Part shown: piece by piece, positions 1 to 7,227 of the stretch | Position numbering within the stretch: the first letter of the stretch is position 1 | Layout of the letters: each line of letters opens with the position of its first letter | Source of the DNA: Bacteroidales bacterium | GTDB taxonomy: Bacteria; Bacteroidota; Bacteroidia; Bacteroidales; JAIOZK01 | Length of the DNA: 34,281 nt | Direction: 5' to 3' | NCBI GenBank assembly: GCA_021740625.1 | Contig: JAIOZK010000037.1 | Location: forward strand, 1 to 34,281 | Position numbers and translations under genes: made by a program | The notes under the pieces: generated by a model | What the model was told of the DNA's origin: nothing | Seen by the model: the letters and a program-made list of their open reading frames with translations, nothing else | Databases searched by the model: none

Positions 1-832
1 TATGCATTCGCAATGCTGCTTCATGATTCTCTAAAGTCAGGTAAATATTTCCCAGCAACTCATAGGAATTCCAAGTATTAGCTGTGGACCTGGCTTTTTC
101 ATAATATGCTAAAGCTTCGTAGATGTGATTTAGGGCCGCCTTATGCTTGGCCAGATGGAACTTCGTCAACCCCATATGATAACTAATATTAGCTTTTCTT
201 TCTTCACTACCTGTATGTTTTACATACTTTTGGGCTGAGTCAAAACAATTTACCGCAGCATGATAATTGTTTTTCAAATAATACATTAAGCCCATCATAT
301 CATATACTTGGGCAACTTTTGCCTGGTTATCAAAGGCAGAAAACAGTTTTAAAGCTTCACGATAATAATTCATCGCGGAATCTTTCTCTCTTTTAATCAT
401 GAATGTCCTTCCCCGGAAAATATAAGCATCGCCAAGCATCTCAATTTCAGGGGTTGATTCGAGGTAATTGATTTCGAGCGTGGAATAATACAAGGAGGAA
501 TCCAGTTTATAGGTTCGTGGATATTGATAAAACCACTGATAATTTCTGTATGCCTCTGAAATACCTTTCGGATATTTAAGCTTTCTAGCCAGTTTTATCG
601 CTCTATTTGCATAATAATGAAACTCTTTTTGATCTCTAGTCAAGCGATGAGCCAACTGGTTCAAAGCATCTACTTTAATTTTACCCGTATTATTTTGTAC
701 GACATACTTTAAGCTATCCTTTGTATTGTCAATGCCCGCATTTAATGATAAAATTGCACTGCTAAATATCAGGTTAATCAGAAAAATAATTCGGAATGTG
801 ATGATTGACTCAGGCTTTGCAAGGGTCCTCAT
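1..832 (-). CDS. TPR-repeat exported or membrane protein, 5' part only (runs off the window)
   Basis: An open frame starts at an ATG at 832 and stays open to base 1, giving about 277 residues with the C-terminus missing. Residues 12-32 are hydrophobic and look like a signal peptide or signal anchor. The rest is alpha-helical with tetratricopeptide-like units, for example around residues 150-185 (AMNYYREALKLFSAF) and 195-215, rich in Y/A/L helix pairs. In Bacteroidota, this N-terminal TPR arrangement commonly precedes a transmembrane helix and a histidine kinase or a LuxR/HTH output domain; that part would lie outside the window, so the output is unknown. The next gene on this strand ends at 997 and is separated by a terminator, so this is a separate transcription unit. 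Confidence is high for a gene and for TPR repeats, low for function. Confidence 0.8.
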   Translation of the reverse strand, partial: MRTLAKPESIITFRIIFLINLIFSSAILSLNAGIDNTKDSLKYVVQNNTGKIKVDALNQLAHRLTRDQKEFHYYANRAIKLARKLKYPKGISEAYRNYQWFYQYPRTYKLDSSLYYSTLEINYLESTPEIEMLGDAYIFRGRTFMIKREKDSAMNYYREALKLFSAFDNQAKVAQVYDMMGLMYYLKNNYHAAVNCFDSAQKYVKHTGSEERKANISYHMGLTKFHLAKHKAALNHIYEALAYYEKARSTANTWNSYELLGNIYLTLENHEAALRMH

Positions 833-930
833 GGAGTTTACTTTATTAAATCGTGCTATTCATAAATACAATTTAGCAGCTAAAATTAATAATAATTAAG
901 ACTAAACAACAATTCTTGCAATTGGATAAG

Positions 931-962
931 AAAAAAGCCAGGTGTTGCCAACCTGGCTTTTT
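931..962 (-). terminator. Rho-independent terminator after the first LruC gene
   Basis: GCCAGGT (937-943) and ACCTGGC (951-957) form a perfect 7-bp stem with a 7-nt loop. On the minus strand the stem is followed by six T (936-931). It begins 34 nt after the stop codon of the LruC gene. The other side also has a T-run, so it may terminate in both directions. Confidence 0.85.
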
Positions 963-996
963 CATTTACTGTATTTTTTTATTCAACAACCCATTT

Positions 997-2895
997 TTAC
1001 GGATTATAAATCAAACTCTCATTCCTGTATCCCGGAGTATCTTCATACCAGTCGTTATAACTTGCGCCCCCGCTTTCAGCCCATTCAATAAAATGATGGT
1101 AAACCATGCTGATCTCTACTTTTTCAATGGGCCAGTCGAAACCCGAAACTATATTGATTGCCCAGGGCAGGTTGTTCGCTGTTTTGTAATAACGTCCTGC
1201 TGCCGGATTGCTACTATCTTCCCAGGTTCCGAGCAGTCCTGCATCCATGAGATCGGTCGGGGCGTGATCAGGCAGATGCACTTCGTGGCTTCTCATATGA
1301 TCCACAAAAATAAATGGATTCCATGTTTCCAGTGAGAAATCACTCGCAAGCCATGTGTCTGCAGTGGGCGTCAGGGTGAGGATCATGGTTTCATAAGGAA
1401 CAAAAGGTGCCGTTTCTTCGGTATTGACACCCAGTCCGACACCCGGATGTTCCAGGATGTTGAAAACATCATCAAACAGGATAATCGTTGGGTGTCCCTG
1501 GCCTGCTTCTGTTCCGTTGGAATTGAGTGTAATGATGCCTTCCTGCAGATCGTATCCGCTTACGTTCAGATCCATGACCAGGCCGTCATCCGCATCCGGG
1601 AGATTAAACCCAAAGCCATTCCTCAGGTATGCACCACTTGCTTTTACTTCAAAGGTCCCGGTGATATAATAAACTTTATTGCTGGCATTGGTAATGATCG
1701 CAAAGCGATAATCGATCACAATATCATTAAAATCGTAATCTCCTTTTCCGGGCCAGAGATCCTCATATGCCAGACTGCCCACGCCTGCGGCCGGAAAATA
1801 ATTAAGGAAGGCGGCATTGGGATCATCCGGGAAATCGTCATCCTCATCGGGCACTCCATCTCCGTCAGAATCGGTTGGCGCCATGGTAGGCAACTCATAA
1901 CATCCGATATCCACCACGCCATCGATCTTGCGATTGTTCCCGTCAAGGTCATACGTCCCGGTCATCCAGCTCATATTGTAGCCTGCATCCCGCATGGGAG
2001 ATGTAGTTTGCAAATGATAATCATCACTTCCGGCATCTGCAAAAAGTGGATCGCTGGTAGTGCAATTGCTGCTGTACCCAGACCCAAGAGCCGGTGTTGT
2101 TGCACAATGATAATAATGGTATCCACTTCCGCTGACTTCCCAGTTATCTCCATTGTTAAAATAAATAATACAATTTTTGATCAGGCTGTTGTTTCTTGTT
2201 CTGATACCGGCACCATTTGGAGCAGTATTATCAACGATGGTAGAATTGAATACTTTCCCGGCATTCCATATATTGACACCACCTCCATATTTCTCAGATT
2301 CATTGCCATAGATCAGGCAATTTCTGACCTCTCCCCCATTCAGCAAACGCACACCTCCTCCATATCCATTTGAAGAATTATTATCAGCATGATTGTTCCT
2401 CAGGATGCTGTTCAGTAAATAGCCATCATTGTCAATGGCTACGCCTCCCCCATCGCGGGCCTGGCAATTCTCAATGATACAATGCTGCACCGTACCGCCA
2501 TCCTGAATATTTACACCTCCGCCAAAACCACTGGGATTGTATGCATTTCGGATGGTAAATCCGTCCAGTACGGCATCATCATGGTTTATCTCTACACATT
2601 TCGTAGTATACATTCCATCAATGGTCACAACAGCATTCCCATTAATGCTTCTTACGGTAATGCCTTTTGTTATCAGGATTTTCACACCCAGATAATAGAA
2701 TCCATCATCCACAAGCACCAGGTCGTTATCAGAAGCAGCATTGATGGCTGTTTGAATATTATTTGCTGCAGTAGCCAGTGTGCTGTAAGGCGGGGTATTG
2801 CTGCCCGTCAGGGAAACATAAAACGTATTTGTGGCATATGTTAATAGACTGCCTGTTATCAACAAGATGCACATTATGATTATTTTCTTTTTCAT
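997..2895 (-). CDS. LruC-domain protein with N-terminal right-handed beta-helix
   Basis: This is a 632-residue exported protein with an N-terminal signal peptide (residues 1-21). Residues about 25-330 have right-handed parallel beta-helix turns (GGGVNI, GGGVAI, GGGVRL) and end in a choice-of-anchor-Q-like segment (SDPLFADAG...DIGCYE). A short Asp-rich calcium-type linker (DSDGDGVPDEDDD) at about 342-354 leads into a C-terminal LruC domain (about 365-632) with the hallmark LAYEDLWPGKGDYDFND. LruC domains are named from a Leptospira outer-membrane lipoprotein and are common in Bacteroidota surface proteins; their biochemical role is not established. It starts 11 nt after the small lipoprotein gene ending at 2907, so the two are probably co-transcribed. 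A paralogous pair lies at 26410-29096, with a similar C-terminus but a different N-terminal module. Likely surface-exposed; the ligand is unknown. Confidence 0.88.
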   Translation of the reverse strand: MKKKIIIMCILLITGSLLTYATNTFYVSLTGSNTPPYSTLATAANNIQTAINAASDNDLVLVDDGFYYLGVKILITKGITVRSINGNAVVTIDGMYTTKCVEINHDDAVLDGFTIRNAYNPSGFGGGVNIQDGGTVQHCIIENCQARDGGGVAIDNDGYLLNSILRNNHADNNSSNGYGGGVRLLNGGEVRNCLIYGNESEKYGGGVNIWNAGKVFNSTIVDNTAPNGAGIRTRNNSLIKNCIIYFNNGDNWEVSGSGYHYYHCATTPALGSGYSSNCTTSDPLFADAGSDDYHLQTTSPMRDAGYNMSWMTGTYDLDGNNRKIDGVVDIGCYELPTMAPTDSDGDGVPDEDDDFPDDPNAAFLNYFPAAGVGSLAYEDLWPGKGDYDFNDIVIDYRFAIITNASNKVYYITGTFEVKASGAYLRNGFGFNLPDADDGLVMDLNVSGYDLQEGIITLNSNGTEAGQGHPTIILFDDVFNILEHPGVGLGVNTEETAPFVPYETMILTLTPTADTWLASDFSLETWNPFIFVDHMRSHEVHLPDHAPTDLMDAGLLGTWEDSSNPAAGRYYKTANNLPWAINIVSGFDWPIEKVEISMVYHHFIEWAESGGASYNDWYEDTPGYRNESLIYNP

Positions 2896-2906
2896 AAGGC
2901 CAGGAA

Positions 2907-3281
2907 TTAATCGTTAAGTGAAAATTTAATCGTAGCGGACGTTATTGCCACTTCCTGCTTTCCAATACGGATTTTATCCATCGAGGCCGGCAGGTTGAGG
3001 GTAACCTGCATTTCCTTATCCTGTCCGGGATGTCGTGCATGGAAGTAACGTGTATTTCCATCAGCAGAACGTATATAAAAATCCTTTGTTTCTGAAGAAG
3101 TCAGTGTCAGGAATACATTGCGTGAAGTTTCCCAATTGAAGTTGGATGAGAACTGGATATCCTCAAGCAATTTATCTTCTTTGTCTGTTCCTGGAATTTC
3201 CTTTTCCTGGAAATCCTTCTGGCAGGAAATGATGATGAAAATGCTGATCATGATCATCATCAGGGGAGCTAAGTTTTTCAT
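2907..3281 (-). CDS. small lipoprotein paired with LruC protein
   Basis: This lipoprotein of about 124 residues has a lipobox ending IIISC followed by QKDF. An upstream in-frame TTG at 3302 exists, but the ATG at 3281 places the hydrophobic signal directly at the N-terminus and is preferred. After an acidic linker comes FNWETSRNV, then a beta-rich domain of about 75 residues. The paralogue at 28731-29096 has the matching CQKDF and FDWKTTKNV, so this is a real family. From memory, single-chain LruC proteins of Bacteroides carry a similar Cys-QKDF...F-W-T-T block at their N-terminus, suggesting this gene is the detached first domain of that architecture. Function is unknown; it is probably outer-membrane anchored and works with the LruC protein 11 nt downstream. 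Confidence 0.8.
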   Translation of the reverse strand: MKNLAPLMMIMISIFIIISCQKDFQEKEIPGTDKEDKLLEDIQFSSNFNWETSRNVFLTLTSSETKDFYIRSADGNTRYFHARHPGQDKEMQVTLNLPASMDKIRIGKQEVAITSATIKFSLND

Positions 3282-3311
3282 TTTCAGTAAACTTTGATTC
3301 AACTAGCTGTA

Positions 3312-3902
3312 TCAAAGCACGTTCCAAGTTAAAATAAGGAATAAAACACTGACATACAGCACCTTAAAAATACTAGCTAAATCACAGATTCCACTATTGG
3401 GAAATTTTTTCCCGGAATGAAACCGCACAAATCTCTTATCGGAAACTGTCTGATCAACCTCATTGCCTTCTTCATCAAGCCAGCCAGTTTTTATGTTATA
3501 AGCCGCATTGAATTTTGGCACATAGGGTTTGATATCCAGCAGGGGCGTTCCATCCAGCATATCCACGTTTTCAATTTCAAGGATATTATCTTTCATTCTG
3601 ATGAGTTTGACCACAGAAAGTCCAATCTGATTGGGCCTCCGGGGAGCACGGGTTGCAAACAAGCCACGTTTGACCCTGTCCAGGAATGGAATTACCTGCA
3701 TCTCATATCCCCTGGATTTGTGAAACAGATATATGAGGATGATGTGCGAAAACCCATCCAGATCTTTCAGGGCAGGAATGTACTTATTTTTCATGATGAT
3801 GCTGCCCTTCGTCCCATTAGAAGCAGCCGGCTGTATGGGAATTCCATTTCTGGTTTTGAAAGGCGTGCGAATGATCCCAATGGATCTCAATATTCTGAAC
3901 AT
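3312..3902 (-). CDS. trmO: tRNA (N6-threonylcarbamoyladenosine37-N6)-methyltransferase TrmO
   Basis: TrmO (TsaA/YaeB family) methylates the t6A37 base of ANN-decoding tRNAs using S-adenosylmethionine. The family signature is clear: GLFATRAPRRPNQIGLSVV in the middle, followed by DMLDGTPLLDIKPYVP, and IGIIRTPF at the N-terminus. The frame is open from a TTG at 3911, but the ATG at 3902 (MFRILRSIG) is the better start and lies 17 nt after the stop of the HAD phosphatase gene, suggesting one operon. The catalytic core ends near residue 165. A hydrophobic tail of about 30 residues (VLYVSVLFLILTWNVL) follows and is not typical of the short TrmO proteins; it may be a stop-loss extension. The lipoprotein/LruC pair follows closely. 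Confidence 0.9.
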   Translation of the reverse strand: MFRILRSIGIIRTPFKTRNGIPIQPAASNGTKGSIIMKNKYIPALKDLDGFSHIILIYLFHKSRGYEMQVIPFLDRVKRGLFATRAPRRPNQIGLSVVKLIRMKDNILEIENVDMLDGTPLLDIKPYVPKFNAAYNIKTGWLDEEGNEVDQTVSDKRFVRFHSGKKFPNSGICDLASIFKVLYVSVLFLILTWNVL

Positions 3903-3919
3903 ATTCTTCAATTAAGGCC

Positions 3920-4606
3920 TCAGTGGCTGTTTTTCAACAAATCAAGCGGATGTTTCAACAAAATGTCGGCTCCATGCTCAACCAGCTCCTCCTTGGTTCG
4001 AAAACCCCACAAAGCACCAATAGCAATCATTCCAGCATTCTTAGCTGTTTGCATATCCGTGCTTGTATCACCAACATAAGCAATATTTTCGGGTTTTATC
4101 TTCCACTGCCGGCTGATGAACATGGCCCCCTGGGGATCGGGTTTGCGCGGAATCTCCTGGTTCAATCCCATCACCATCTCAAAGGTGCTTTCTTCAAGTA
4201 GTTCCACCACCACCTTGCGGGTCATTTCCTCCAATTTGTTTGAAAGCACAGCAAGCTTGATATCCTTTTCTTTTAATCGACTGACCAGGCTTTCAATCCC
4301 ATCATATGCTTTTGTTTTGTTGATGTAATTGTTTCCATAATCCTTGTTCATCAAGCGATAACATTCGTCAATTATATGATCTTGTCTGTGCGCTTCCGGA
4401 ACAGCATTGATGATGAGTTCACGCAAGCCTTTCCCCACGAAATACCGGTAATCAGCGTAAGTATGTGTCGGAAAATTCATATGCAGCATCACCCGGTTCA
4501 TGGAATCGCCAATATCTGCTATGGAATCTACCAGCGTCCCATCCAGGTCAAAAATCACTCCTTCAATCTTTCTTCCTTGTATCTCTATGTAAGCCATATC
4601 GTTCAT
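3920..4606 (-). CDS. HAD-family phosphatase, phosphoglycolate phosphatase-like
   Basis: A cytosolic HAD hydrolase of about 229 residues. Motif I is VIFDLDGTLVDS (catalytic D20, D22), motif II VLSNK, motif III lysine in RKPDP, and motif IV YVGDTSTDMQTAKNAG. The helical cap between motifs I and II fits the Gph/PpaX subgroup, which acts on small phosphate esters such as 2-phosphoglycolate or pyrophosphate; the substrate cannot be read from sequence. The frame is open to 4705, but this would overlap the glycosyltransferase gene by more than 140 nt. The ATG at 4606 (or 4597) gives the usual family length and an overlap of about 44 nt with the gene ending at 4563. This overlap and the short gap to trmO indicate translational coupling in one operon. 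Confidence 0.88.
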   Translation of the reverse strand: MNDMAYIEIQGRKIEGVIFDLDGTLVDSIADIGDSMNRVMLHMNFPTHTYADYRYFVGKGLRELIINAVPEAHRQDHIIDECYRLMNKDYGNNYINKTKAYDGIESLVSRLKEKDIKLAVLSNKLEEMTRKVVVELLEESTFEMVMGLNQEIPRKPDPQGAMFISRQWKIKPENIAYVGDTSTDMQTAKNAGMIAIGALWGFRTKEELVEHGADILLKHPLDLLKNSH

Positions 4607-6137
4607 CAGTTTTATTAATTTTTTCCTGATAATCCAATTGTATTCTTTCGGTGGGGTGCTTCCCCAGGACAATTTTCGTTCCGCTTTCCCTGAAATATTC
4701 CTCATCCACCACAGCAGCTACGCTATATTCCTGAAACCACTGTTTCAGGGTAGAATCCATATCACTATCCCTGAATGAGTAATAAAATACAGCAATCATT
4801 AAATCCACACTCAAACTGTCAGGAGCCCACAAAGCAAAGCTGCCGTTAAAGCATATAGGTTCCGGCAGATTATGTTCTTTTCCATAAAACATTAACGCGC
4901 CGGCCTGACCATAATGTTCGGTGTAAATAGCAACATTTTCTTTTTTCTCTGATGTTAAGCCTTTGTATATTTTTATCACTTCCTTTGCAATTTCTTCCCA
5001 TCCCATCATATCTGCCATATCCTGTGGTATTGAATAATTCCTGCCATCCTCCCAACGAAAACTTTCCTCCCTGTCTATTTGTTCTGGCTTCATAAACGGA
5101 ATGCCATCCAGTCGCATGGAGTAAATTAGTGATCCAGTCATGATTATTACCAACAGGGATGCCACTGCACAAAGATACTTTCTATTGGTGTATTTTTCGA
5201 TAAAACAGGCTCCAAAAGCAAACATTACAGGATATATGCCCAGGGTGTAATAGGATTTTCCGCTACCGAAAAGCAACAATAAAATGATCAGGGTAAAGAT
5301 CAGACCGAATATTCGATATTCCTTTCCCTTCCTGTAAAATAACAAAATCATCCATGCAGGAAACCAGATAAAAAATGCATGGGCATTCATCAAAAACTGG
5401 TCGAACAAAAAGCCGGAAGTACTGACATGCACAAGTTGGGAATTCCGCAGTTCTTCCATATGATGCATTACCGGCCAGTTGTGGTTGTATTGCCATATTA
5501 TATTGGGCAGGATGATCAGCAAACCAACCCCTGCTCCGGCAAGGAAGTATTTTGAAAGATATAATCTCCAATGCTTAGATATTAACAGTGCAATGGAAAA
5601 GGCAGCATAAAAAAACACGATAGAATATTTATTCAGAAATGCCAGTCCAAAGACAAGCCCGATCCACAACCACATCTTTGTGTTTTTTCTCCGCACCATC
5701 AGCAGAATCAGGTATGCGGAAAGTATCCAGTAAAAATGGTTGAAACTGACCGGTTGGAAAAGTGTGTTCCCGTGCAAGTATGCTGGCCCCAGCAGGTAGG
5801 CAAGGGAAGCAAGGCTGATGGCAATCTTCTTTCCACCCATTTCCTTAACCATAAGCCCAACAAGGATCATGCTCAGTGCACCGATTATAGCAGGGACAAC
5901 CCGCAGAGCAAAAACAGTATTTCCGAATAATCCGGTAAATACATTGGAAAACAAAGCTATGGAAGGAGGCACCGCAACAAATCCCCATTGTAAGTGCTCG
6001 CCCAGTGCGTAATATAAATAAGCATCCCGGTGCAGGCCATAATTATCGAAAGTGAATAAATGGACCAGAAGCTTTGCCAGGGCAAAGGCAAGAATCAAAA
6101 TCAAGGTGGAAGAAGTGCTTGATTTCAATTTATTCAT
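4563..6137 (-). CDS. GT39-type (PMT_2/ArnT-like) membrane glycosyltransferase
   Basis: A 524-residue polytopic membrane protein with about 11 hydrophobic segments in the first 360 residues, then a soluble C-terminal domain of about 165 residues. The first periplasmic loop carries the acidic motif YGLHRDAYLYYALGEHL, matching the catalytic-Asp loop of GT39/GT83 enzymes, and GSGKSYYTLGIYP lies near the eighth helix. Such enzymes use polyprenyl-phosphate sugar donors to glycosylate lipids or proteins on the outer face of the inner membrane; donor and acceptor are not predictable here. Its start codon shares one base with the stop codon of the T9SS cargo upstream (TGATG), and its 3' end overlaps the HAD gene. 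So it is embedded in a compact operon. The GT39-like assignment is sound; the substrate is unknown. Confidence 0.88.
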   Translation of the reverse strand: MNKLKSSTSSTLILILAFALAKLLVHLFTFDNYGLHRDAYLYYALGEHLQWGFVAVPPSIALFSNVFTGLFGNTVFALRVVPAIIGALSMILVGLMVKEMGGKKIAISLASLAYLLGPAYLHGNTLFQPVSFNHFYWILSAYLILLMVRRKNTKMWLWIGLVFGLAFLNKYSIVFFYAAFSIALLISKHWRLYLSKYFLAGAGVGLLIILPNIIWQYNHNWPVMHHMEELRNSQLVHVSTSGFLFDQFLMNAHAFFIWFPAWMILLFYRKGKEYRIFGLIFTLIILLLLFGSGKSYYTLGIYPVMFAFGACFIEKYTNRKYLCAVASLLVIIMTGSLIYSMRLDGIPFMKPEQIDREESFRWEDGRNYSIPQDMADMMGWEEIAKEVIKIYKGLTSEKKENVAIYTEHYGQAGALMFYGKEHNLPEPICFNGSFALWAPDSLSVDLMIAVFYYSFRDSDMDSTLKQWFQEYSVAAVVDEEYFRESGTKIVLGKHPTERIQLDYQEKINKTDERYGLHRDTRKKD

Positions 6138-6997
6138 CAGTATATCAAAAATTTAAGTGGATAGTATTCCTGATCTTCAAATTGAATAAAATATACTCCG
6201 ACCGGGAAATTGCTTACCTTAATAATCGTTTGCTTTCTTTTTATAACGCCCTTTTCAAGAACAACTCCATTGATATTGACTATCTGAAAACTTTTTCCAA
6301 TTAAATCTCCTCCTGAATGAATGTTAATACGATTGTATGCCGGATTTGGAAAAACATAAATAGCTTTTGTTTTTACAATTTCTTTTATTCCCACAGACGT
6401 CTGAAAGCATTCATCCTCATTTTCCCTCATGTACATTAGTTCATCGTTTTCATAGTAGCACAACAGATCATAACCGATATCGAATACACAATCTGCATAA
6501 AATGAATGGATCAAACCGGATTGACTGCCGATGCCTTCTATCCAGAATTCATAATCCGAATTAAAATGCCACCTCACACGTTCGGCACCAAAATAAGTCT
6601 CTGTATCTATAGATTCAACAATCTTTTCAGTGGGATCCGAACACCATAAGCTGATTATTTCAACGGTATCTCCCACTTCAAGGCTGAAATCGTACAAAAG
6701 CCCTTCGTTTCCAACCAGGGGTCTGTAAAACACCTTTTGATCCTGCTCTCGCAAAAACCCCTGCAGGTACTTGTTTTCTATCAAAGAATCCATGGAATAC
6801 CAGAGTTTCTTATAACTTGTTTTATCTATTGCAGTATCTCCCTTTAACCAGTATATCTCTGTTTTGATATCTCCCCAGAAATAATTTCTGACATTCCATT
6901 GTTTATCTTCGGAAAGAAAATTCTGACCGAAAACCGGGAATGCTATTTTTACAATGACGAAGAAAATGAAAAGTCTTTTCATAGGAGTAGTTTTCAT
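6137..6997 (-). CDS. small T9SS-sorted secreted protein of unknown function
   Basis: A 286-residue protein with a signal peptide (residues about 1-24, ending FPVFGQ), a beta-rich central region without a recognised domain, and a C-terminal T9SS type A sorting domain from about residue 213: YVFPNPAYNRINIHSGG..., ending GVYFIQFEDQEYYPLKFLIY. Such C-terminal domains direct proteins through the type IX secretion system to the surface. ATG at 6997 is used; an in-frame ATG at 6982 is also possible. The stop overlaps the start of the glycosyltransferase gene by one base, an unusually tight link between a surface cargo and a glycosyltransferase. A Bacteroidota-type promoter lies just upstream. The function of the central domain is unknown. 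Confidence 0.82.
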   Translation of the reverse strand: MKTTPMKRLFIFFVIVKIAFPVFGQNFLSEDKQWNVRNYFWGDIKTEIYWLKGDTAIDKTSYKKLWYSMDSLIENKYLQGFLREQDQKVFYRPLVGNEGLLYDFSLEVGDTVEIISLWCSDPTEKIVESIDTETYFGAERVRWHFNSDYEFWIEGIGSQSGLIHSFYADCVFDIGYDLLCYYENDELMYMRENEDECFQTSVGIKEIVKTKAIYVFPNPAYNRINIHSGGDLIGKSFQIVNINGVVLEKGVIKRKQTIIKVSNFPVGVYFIQFEDQEYYPLKFLIY

Positions 6998-7007
6998 TTA
7001 TTCTTTT

Positions 7008-7039
7008 CAAATTTAACAAGTTTTCAATTGATAAATAAA
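7008..7039 (-). promoter_or_regulatory. putative Bacteroidota promoter for the T9SS/GT39 operon
   Basis: On the minus strand, TTTA (7039-7036), a 20-nt spacer and TAAATTTG (7015-7008) fit the Bacteroidota TTTG-N19/20-TAnnTTTG pattern with one mismatch in the -33 box. The predicted start site would leave a very short leader before the ATG at 6997. The match is to motif only, with no expression evidence. Confidence 0.45.
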
Positions 7040-7042
7040 AAA

Positions 7043-7194
7043 GAGGCTGTCCAAAAAGTGCCCCGCAGCTATCCGGGTCATATCGAGCGCAGCCGAAATA
7101 CACTGATAATCTATGACTTTAGGCCTCGACTCCCTGCCTAGCCGGCAGGCAAGACACACAACCTGACGAAATATTGCACTTTTTGGACAGCCTC
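7043..7194. mobile_element. MITE-like non-coding element with perfect 19-bp inverted termini
   Basis: GAGGCTGTCCAAAAAGTGC at 7043-7061 is exactly repeated in inverse orientation at 7176-7194. The 152-bp element has no coding potential. Inside it has a small hairpin, CCTGCC/GGCAGG near 7133-7149. The GAGGCTGTCC termini resemble ends of DDE-transposase insertion sequences from memory; no transposase is present. No clear target-site duplication is visible in the flanks. It sits between two genes that are both read on the minus strand and could also act as a transcription stop hairpin. Confidence 0.7.
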
Positions 7195-7227
7195 ATTCTG
7201 AGTTGTCAGCAAGCTATATGATGTTTG

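Noticed and set aside
4607-4705. N-terminal extension of the HAD phosphatase
   Set aside because: It lies within the glycosyltransferase gene in another frame and would lengthen the protein beyond the family size.
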